Positions 20,890-26,955 of a stretch of DNA of 26,955 bases are shown one piece after another. Below the pieces are notes generated by a model, which was given only the letters and a program-made list of their open reading frames with translations, made no database searches and was not told the origin of the DNA. Origin of the DNA: Hofstenia miamia (lineage: Eukaryota > Xenacoelomorpha > Acoela > Hofsteniidae); NCBI GenBank assembly GCA_900660155.1, contig CABFPE010000156.1:1252164-1279118 (forward strand), written 5' to 3'. The translations under genes were made by a program, and so were the position numbers. Position 1 is the stretch's first letter. Each line of letters starts with the position of its first letter.

Positions 20890-21350
20890 GGATGAGTTTT
20901 TCACTGAGATATTTAATGCCCATTTTAATTGAATATCAAGTTTTTTATAAAAGACATAGTTTAGATCAGTAAATAAAATGTTAGCGCAATTAGGTTGACT
21001 CATAATAAAGGCATGGAAAAATTGAATTATCGCATAAGGTCGTAATTGCCAACTACTAGTGTCATATTTTTTATACCTATAGCTAATTTTCTAACTATTA
21101 TATTGATATGAGAGTTGAAATTTAAATTTGAGTCTGTAGTTACTCCGAAATACTTGAAAGTGTCTACAATAGGAACATTATATTTTTGTTATGACTTAAG
21201 GCTGCAATGATTTCATTTTCCATTTGTATGAAGAAATTGGACAACATTATTATATATTTTAGAAGCTGCCTAGTATTGCATTTAAGTGACCTTTGGATGT
21301 CAACACAGAGACTTTCGTAAGTGCTAGTGTTTGAAACAGTTTTATGCTTA
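20890..21350 (-). mobile_element. CR1-type LINE fragment, RT C-terminal part
   Basis: On the minus strand a frame near 21185-21060 reads VDTFKYFGVTTDSNLNFNSHI, matching the FKYLG...L.F..HI block that follows the catalytic motif in CR1/Jockey-type RTs. Upstream, about 21330-21270, SNTSTYESLCVDIQRSLKCN resembles the helix after the YADD box. Further left the thumb-like segment is broken by stops. The YADD box itself is not visible, so the copy is 5'-truncated or decayed. It may or may not belong to the same insertion as 20141-20470, because the domain order relative to that fragment is wrong for one simple element. Confidence 0.6.
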
Positions 21351-21991
21351 GATTTTCATTTAAGAACATAGCTCTGTATCCTTTTGTTTCATTGCAATGT
21401 AAGGTATGGTTAATTTCTGTTCTAAATATATAAATTTTGAATAATCAATTAACCAGAGTAAATTTTAAACATCATTTGTGAGCCACATTTTGGATACGCC
21501 AGAGACAAAATGGATAATCCTAGATTTCCAATATACTTTACTTTATTTACAGCTGTAGAGTGTTTTACAGTGAATAGAAAGCTCAAATTGTATTACGGTG
21601 TTTGAACATGCTAAGCTTATATTGGAACAGTATAGCATTTGAAAATATTCAAAAATTTAAAACTGCAAATTTCATTATTACTAATAGTTTCAACTTTTAC
21701 GTCTACGTCAATTTTAAAGTCACAACAACATGCTACTTCAAACACAATGTTGAAACTCCAATAACTAAACTAACTGACAATTTAGGTGATCATTTTTTTT
21801 CAAAATTAGATTCGCAAAATTAATAAATATTAAAATAAAAAAAATTTTTGCAATTTAGCATGAAATCAAATAAAAATAAATTCAATGAATATTAGAAAAG
21901 CTTTCTAATAAAATGCTAATTATTTAATGAGTAGTTCTTTCTTAACTGGCAGTGACTTCTGCATTTTAAATTTGCCCAGAAAATGAAGAAG
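21351..21991. other. AT-rich non-coding DNA, no feature seen
   Basis: A plus-strand frame at 21602-21823 is open for 73 codons but has no recognisable motif. No repeat boundary or RNA gene was found. It may include the 3' untranslated part of the LINE to its right. Confidence 0.4.
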
Positions 21992-22038
21992 AAACTATAT
22001 TTAACTATATGTTTACTATTTAACTATATTAAACTAAA
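21992..22038. repeat. Short AACTATAT-type tandem repeat at the LINE 3' side
   Basis: The unit AACTATATTT/AACTATATGTTTACTATTT repeats as AACTATATTTAACTATATG, then TTTAACTATATTAAAC. It lies just downstream (minus-strand sense) of the last coding part of the LINE at 22085-25335. Many CR1-like LINEs end in a short tandem repeat and not in poly(A), so this may mark the 3' terminus. Confidence 0.35.
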
Positions 22039-22189
22039 CAAGAAAATATTAATTACACTTAAATCACAGTATTTTAATTTCTTTTAGTACTATAGTAAGC
22101 GTTAATAAATTTGAAACTTTTCCACTTATATTCGAACAATTCAGGCCTATGCTATTTATATTATTGTATTATTTTAGTTTTTAGAGACT

Positions 22190-23640
22190 TGGCTTTCTTA
22201 ATTTCTGTAGGTAATTCATTCCAAAGACGGATTGAGCTAATAATAATAGAATTTTGCATTTGTTTGTTTTCGATTTTACTTGCATTATAACTAAGGTGCG
22301 TTTACTATGAAAATATGGAGTTTTAAAATTAGGGAAATTTGTTGAAATTTTTTAAGAATATCGTAGAACTTTCTTAAAGGTGTTTTATAAATTGTTGTTA
22401 TTGTCTTCGAAAAGTTTTCTTTGAATTCATCGTAAACTGATCTTTTTTTCAAGCAGCCCAATGTAATATTAATTGCCCAATTTGTATTTCTTTTAAAATT
22501 TCTGAGATATATCAATTCTGAGTGTATATCAATTCCTGTATATAATATGCAAACATAATTTAGATGACTTAAGACTAAGGCATGAATAAGCTGAATTTTT
22601 GCATTAATACTTAGAAAGTGAGAAAAATTACGTATTGTTGTAATTGAAACTGCCATTTTTTCTATGCTATCTAATTGTTAATGAAAATTTAAGTTTCTGT
22701 CGAAAATATCCCCTAGATATTTAAAATGAATAATTTGTTTTATAGTTTCCTTATTCAAACGTACAGTGCATTTGGATGTGTCTGTTTTACTATTTTTATT
22801 TTTTATTATGCAAAATTGTGTTTTTGAAGTAATAATTTTTAGTTTGTGTGATGCATAAAAATTTGCTAATGTTGCACAATTTTTTCAATTATAACTACAG
22901 AATCTTCCACAGAGTTACTAGAGTGAAAGATTATTGTGTCATAGGCGTATTGTAAAATCCCACATGTAAGGTTCTTATCAAAATCATTTACATAAATGTT
23001 CACTAGCGGTGCGTTCAAGATTGTCCCTTGTGCAATACCTTTTCTAATGAAATCCAATATGAGAAATGGTTGTGCAGTTTTACCCTTAAGTAACTTGAGA
23101 TTAAGTCGATGCTACTAGCTGAAAAATTCAACTTTTTAATTTTAGAAAAAAAATTTATGTTTTAGATTGTCAAATGCTTTTGATAAATCAAGACATGCTA
23201 TAGCACTGCATTTATTGTCATCAATAACTGTTCTCCATTTTTCAGTGACGAAAATCAATGCATCATTAGTAGATGTTCCTTTCCGAAATCCTTACTGAGT
23301 TTTGGATAAGATGCTATGTTTAGTGAAATGTTCATTGATTTGATCAGAGAGTAGTTTCTCAAAAATTTTGCAAATAGGTGATGCTAGTGAAATAGGGCGA
23401 TAATTTGAGCATACATTTGGGTCGTCTTTTTTGTAAACCGGTCTAATGTTGGCTAGTTTTAATTGGTCCGGGAAAATATAATATCTAATACGTATATTCA
23501 CAAAATCACAGAAAGGATTAGCAATGAAATCGGCTACAATTTTATGTACCAAACACGGATTTTTTGTTAAGCAATGAATTAATAAATATCCATTTTGACC
23601 TTTGAGTATCCATTTTTTCAAATTTTCTTTTGTAATATTG
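22190..23640 (-). pseudogene. CR1-type reverse transcriptase, broken, YADD mutated
   Basis: RT would prime cDNA synthesis on nicked target DNA. Blocks from the right are LKLANIRPVYKKDDP and CSNYRPISLASPICKIFEKL (about 23470-23340), then FRKGTSTNDALIFVTEKW. ACLDLSKAFD follows (first catalytic Asp, about 23168-23198), then IRKGIAQGTILNAPLVNIYVND (about 23050-22980, the G.PQGS.LGP block) and QYAYDTIIF. In that last motif the first Asp of YADD is Tyr (codon 22941-22943), so the active site is lost. The thumb part (HALVLSHLNYVCILYTGID, about 22600-22540) and the tail SIRLWNELPTEIKK follow. Frameshifts separate these blocks, notably near 23090-23160. Confidence 0.87.
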
Positions 23641-23934
23641 GTTGTACGAACTTTAAATATTTATGTTGAATAAGTTAAGTGCTTTTTGTAGTTATCAAAA
23701 TTCCAAGAGGATTTTTCATTAGTATACTTAATCCACTTATCATTTTTTTGTTTAATCAAAGTTAAGCATTGTGTATCAATCCAAGGTTTGCCCTTTATTG
23801 TTGTTATTATTGGATTTTCGTTTCCTAAGATTGATTTTTCTGGGCAGTGATTATCAAGATGATAAATTAACGTATTTGAAATTCTATTGAAAATTTCATT
23901 GGGAGCTAAAGCACTATAAACTGTCGCGCAATTC

Positions 23935-24600
23935 TCATGTTGCTTTTAGTAAATGTATATTATCGTCATTTTTCTCTCTTATTTTCAACCATATTTTACG
24001 TGAACTTAGAAGACGAGTTGAATCACAGCATAGAGTTATGATACAATGATATAAATGAGGAAATTCTGAGCAAATGTATTTATAATTTAAACCATGTTTA
24101 GAGATGAGGAAATAATCAATCAAGGTTTCACTATGTAAAGCATATCTTAATGGGTGTTAGTATTAACTATTTTCAAGTTAAAAATTGATAAAAAACTTAC
24201 TATTTTGGATTTTTCTTTACTGTCCAAGAAGTTAAGGTTCCAGTCTCCCATTATAATAATATCATTCTTTACATTTAATACTTATATGATTTCTGTTTGT
24301 AATTGTTTGCAAAATGCTTGAAAAATGTTTGGGTGGGCAGTAGGAAATATTAATAAGTTGTTTTTTGTTTTTGGAAGACGTATTTCGTGCTTCTATCCAA
24401 AGACTTCCAAAGTGTTTTTAGTAGAAATATTTAGCCTAATTGTGGGCTTTAATGTTTTTGGAATTAATATTAAAACACCTCCTCCTTTTCTCTTATTAAA
24501 GTAAATTTAGATTTATCAAAGGATCAGGAGTAATCCATGTTAAAATTACTTAGCCAAGCTTCTGAAATCCCCAAAATGAAATTTTCCCCTAATTCATTTA
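23935..24600 (-). pseudogene. CR1 apurinic-type endonuclease domain, broken
   Basis: This domain nicks the target DNA. Visible motifs in minus-strand order are ILGISEAWL (about 24553-24580, the SETWL motif), NISYCPP (near 24330-24350), MGDWNLN (about 24232-24252, the GDFN motif with catalytic Asp and Asn) and LIDYFLIS (about 24100-24123). SEFPHLYHCIIT follows (about 24020-24070), where the usual SDH has become LYH, so the catalytic Asp before His is lost. Several frame changes lie between the motifs. Downstream it is joined to RT by a poorly conserved linker (about 23640-23935). Confidence 0.78.
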
Positions 24601-24623
24601 CGAAGTTTCGATATTCCTTGTTT

Positions 24624-25335
24624 TTATTTGATATATTTTGAAAGCTTATGTTTATACTTAAAACCACGTGTTTTGCTTATAGTTCTGATATACTGGTCAA
24701 AATCAAGAATTTGATGTGGGCCTGGGTTAGTTTCTATTCCTGAAATTATCAGAAGATTTGTTAGTATGTGCAGATAATATATAAAACAGTTAAAAAATAT
24801 CAGAGAAATGAAACGAATAAAAAGAAGCATCATTCTAAATATTTTGTAACATTGTTGATAATGAAAGGCTTTTTTATTATTGAGTAACTTTGTAGTTATA
24901 TTTTTTGAGTTTTGCTTTATTAAGAGATTGAGTTCGCATACTTTTTTGTTCAGCATCCTATTTTGAGGGAAAGGTGCAATTTCTCTAATGTAAATTTCGT
25001 CAGACGTGAATAATGTGGGGAGAGATCCAATTAATTTGGCGAATAGCGGTGTGAATTCTTTCGCTTTCTGCATTAAATCGTTTCTTCCAACAGTGACAAT
25101 AACCTTTCTAATTGTGTTTAATTGTGGATAATCTCCAAAGGCTCTTATAACATCATTGATAGTGGCTGCAGGGTATGAGTGTATTGTTACGGTGTGTTCC
25201 TTTAGAAGATCTGGTGCTTTAAGGAAATGATACATCGAAGTGCAAATAATGAGCGTGTCTGTGCTTTCGCTATTTTTTTCAGTGTTGGTTGCAACTTTGA
25301 AATGAAATGAAATATCTATATTTAGAGTTGCTTTT
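24624..25335 (-). CDS. LINE ORF: SGNH/GDSL-esterase-like domain followed by 2A-like peptide
   Basis: The frame is open from just after a TAA at about 25335 to 24624, about 236 codons; the first ATG is at 25235, but the domain begins upstream of it. DTLIICTSM, just before and including that ATG, resembles esterase block I (GTS/GDS; Gly replaced by Cys, Ser kept). IRKVIVTVGRNDL matches block III (G.ND). IYIREIAPFPQNRMLNKKV resembles the region after block III in CR1 esterases. A strongly hydrophobic stretch (about 24745-24830) leads into GIETNPGP at 24717-24740, a 2A-like motif at which ribosomes skip the bond between the last Gly and Pro. This would release the esterase part from the endonuclease/RT part without a stop codon. 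The frame then ends at 24624, before the endonuclease motifs, by a shift or stop. Activity is not assured. Confidence 0.75.
24717..24740 (-). other. 2A-like ribosome-skipping motif
   Basis: The codons read GIETNPGP, fitting the (D/G)(V/I)E.NPGP consensus. The Gly codon is at 24720-24722 and the Pro codon at 24717-24719. It is preceded by the hydrophobic LTNLLIIS, as is common for 2A sequences. 2A-like motifs are known from trypanosome L1Tc and from CR1-type LINEs of sea urchins and other marine invertebrates. Here it sits between the esterase-like domain and the endonuclease. Confidence 0.8.
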
Positions 25336-25474
25336 TACAATATAAAATACTGTTTACAACCTTAAATAGCGCCAAAGAAAAGAAATAGAAGAACAAAACA
25401 CATACAAAGATAATATTTACAAAAATAATTACAATTACTAGCTTGGGCTATGACGAATTTAGGTTAGATGCGGT

Positions 25475-25684
25475 CTATTGAATAATCACTATTATAAAAT
25501 TTAAAACCTCGCCATTTGTATTCAAGCCTTTCCTTTGTATAACTACAAAAGTATTTTTTATTTTGTTCTTAAATACTCTTAATTTATTTATTTGTTTTAT
25601 AGATTTAGGTAAATTATTCCATATATTTATTGATGTGTTGCGAAATGAATTTTTCATTATTTTCTTTTTATGTGTAAAGGGCAT
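25475..25684 (-). pseudogene. LINE RT C-terminal block, second copy
   Basis: This 69-codon frame holds KNSFRNTSINIWNNLPKSI, the conserved tail of CR1/Jockey-type ORF2 proteins, followed by KLRVFKNKIKN. The corresponding tail of the neighbouring copy (about 22190-22245) is SIRLWNELPTEIKK, so the two are relatives, not recent duplicates. Confidence 0.75.
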
Positions 25685-26091
25685 AATTTTTAGAGTTCTA
25701 TGATAATGTCTAAGAAATATTTTAGAGGACAGAAAATTGGATTTGTGGTATGGAACAATATTATTAAATATCTTAAAGAAGATAGTTAATATATTTTTAT
25801 AAATAATGCAATGTGGATTGAGAAAAGTTTTTTTAATTTCTTCATTTCTGTATTTCTGTTATAAATATTAGTAACTGCTATTTTTATAGCCCATTTTATT
25901 TGCATATTGAATTTATTCAAAAGTTGTTGATTTATGTCGGTATACAGTATGTTTCCATAATTAAGGTGACTTAGTATTAATATGTGAATTAATTGAAGTT
26001 TTCCTGTGGTTGGAAGCTGTTGTGATACATTGCTAAGAGCTTTATTGAAGTGGGCATTTTCTTAATAACACAAGATATTTGTTTTGTAAAA

Positions 26092-26499
26092 TTAAGTTGA
26101 GAATAAAAAAATGATATCTAAATATTTAAAAGAATTAACTTGTTCTATGTATGCGTCATTAAATTTGCATTTTAAAGATTGAATAGATTTGATAATTTCA
26201 AACTTAGTCACGAATCTGAAAGAGAATCGCGGGGCTATAGGTTGAACTTGATTGATCTTAAAGGGAGTATTTACTCCATTAAAATTGCCTAAGTTGCAAT
26301 ATACTTCATTAAATATGTTACTCATGACCTTATTGTTAGTGATTACCTTCCCTTTATAATTTATTTTTTCGATTTTTTCATTTTTTATTTGTTTCCTATT
26401 TAATAAACTATATATAAACTCCCACCTACCTTTTTGGGAAGATGTTTTGATATTCAGAACGGCAATATTTGTTATAGGCTTTTCGTGTGTAAATTGCAC
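26092..26499 (-). pseudogene. LINE linker fused in frame to post-catalytic RT segment
   Basis: This 135-codon open frame carries the endonuclease-RT linker of the second LINE copy (KGRWEFIYSLLNRK, then VMSNIFNEVYCNLGNF, the NIFNEYF-type block). It ends with EQVNSFKYLDIIF, which in intact RTs lies after the YADD box. No RT motifs lie in between, so an internal deletion of several hundred bases has joined the two regions without breaking the frame. Confidence 0.7.
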
Positions 26500-26955
26500 A
26501 AATTAAGTGAATTTTTATAAACAATTATATTTGTTTGTAGTTTCAGAATTTTTGTAGTCCTTCCATTTAGATTTCTTTTGTTCAATTAACTCTAAGCATT
26601 TTGTATCAATCCATGGCTTAGAAACTTTTTTAGACAGATTATCAAATTTTTTCAGAGTAAAAATTTTCCTTTCAGGGCAACAAATATCTAAATAGAATAA
26701 AAGAATTTTTATTAAAGTTGTAATCATTTTATTGGGTGTTTGTGAAGAGTAAATTCTACTCCAATGTTCGGTTTTTAAATTATTTATAAGTTTTAAGACA
26801 TTTTCTTCTGATTTTTCTCATATTTTATTTTTTTTTGCTTATTAGAATAAGTTATTATAAGGCAATGATCAGAGTAGGGAAATTCAGAGCAAATGTATTT
26901 ATATAAAGATTCATTTTCTGAAACCATAAAATAATCAATCAAACCATAATATAAT

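Larger units (their letters stand above)
22085..25335 (-). mobile_element. Nearly complete CR1-type non-LTR retrotransposon
   Basis: In minus-strand order the element encodes an esterase-like domain, a hydrophobic segment with a 2A-like motif, an apurinic-type endonuclease and RT, ending in the characteristic C-terminal block (SIRLWNELPTEIKKAKSL, about 22190-22245). Endonuclease plus RT of this kind, with an esterase-type ORF1 region, is the CR1 clade layout. The left part is broken by shifts and stops. The coding frame opens after a TAA at about 25335 and the 5' end is not defined, so the element may be 5'-truncated. It lies directly left of, and in the same orientation as, a second copy. 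Confidence 0.85.
25380..26955 (-). mobile_element. Second CR1-type LINE copy with deleted RT core, running off the window
   Basis: The copy enters at the right edge with the end of an endonuclease domain (LIDYF and CSEFPYSDH, about 26860-26945, with the Asp-His kept). It continues through CCPERKIFTLKKFD...KPWIDTKCLELI (26727-26580) and the linker (RWEFIYSLLNRKQIKNEKIE, about 26425-26365). It then jumps from FEIIKSIQSLKCKFNDAYIE directly to QVNSFKYLDI (near 26125-26160), skipping the entire fingers and palm, including YADD. The C-terminal block SFRNTSINIWNNLPKSIKQI (25645-25585) is present. The part between about 25700 and 26080 is shifted and broken. Its 3' end at about 25340-25380 abuts the 5' side of the neighbouring copy. 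Confidence 0.8.

Noticed and set aside
21602..21823. 73-codon plus-strand frame as a host gene
   Set aside because: No motif, AT-driven composition, and it lies between LINE fragments.

Overview
The window looks like AT-rich, gene-poor nuclear DNA from an animal. It is built mostly from decayed retrotransposons, and I find no host protein-coding gene, tRNA, rRNA or CRISPR array. The animal origin is inferred from CR1-type LINEs carrying an esterase-like domain and a 2A-like peptide, together with a Ty3/gypsy (Metaviridae-type) LTR element. I cannot place the species. All reads were made by eye.

Positions 1-2319 are AT-rich non-coding DNA, with an (AT)n tract at the extreme left and a cryptically simple GAGTTCAAGTTT-like stretch near 1690-2215.

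Positions 2320-15182 hold one full-length but dead Ty3/gypsy-type LTR retrotransposon on the minus strand, flanked by a 4-bp ATAA target duplication. From right to left it has: a 5' LTR (14286-15178); a tRNA-like primer binding site; a long gag with coiled coil, capsid-like part and zinc knuckle; an aspartic protease; reverse transcriptase; RNase H; a DD35E integrase with HHCC finger and C-terminal module; about 3.6 kb of unrecognised post-pol sequence; a short purine tract; and the 3' LTR (2324-4187). Two solo LTRs of related subfamilies lie inside it. One (2703-3670, minus sense, ATAT duplication) sits in the 3' LTR. The other (6896-7826, plus sense, AAAT duplication) sits in the post-pol region. 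Without them the element would be about 10.95 kb. Most premature stops in gag-pol are TGA, as expected from deamination of methylated CGA codons.

Positions 15183-18962 are featureless AT-rich DNA. At 18963-19596 there is a possible unrelated solo LTR (TGTTAG...CTAACA), weakly supported.

From about 20.1 kb to the right edge the DNA keeps visibly more CpG and holds at least three, probably four, minus-strand CR1-type LINE pieces: an endonuclease/linker fragment (20141-20470), an RT C-terminal fragment (20890-21350), a nearly complete element (about 22085-25335), and a copy with its RT catalytic core deleted (about 25380-26955, running off the window). The nearly complete copy encodes an SGNH/GDSL-like esterase, a hydrophobic segment and a 2A-like GIETNPGP motif ahead of the endonuclease and RT. 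Its RT active site is mutated (YAYD instead of YADD).
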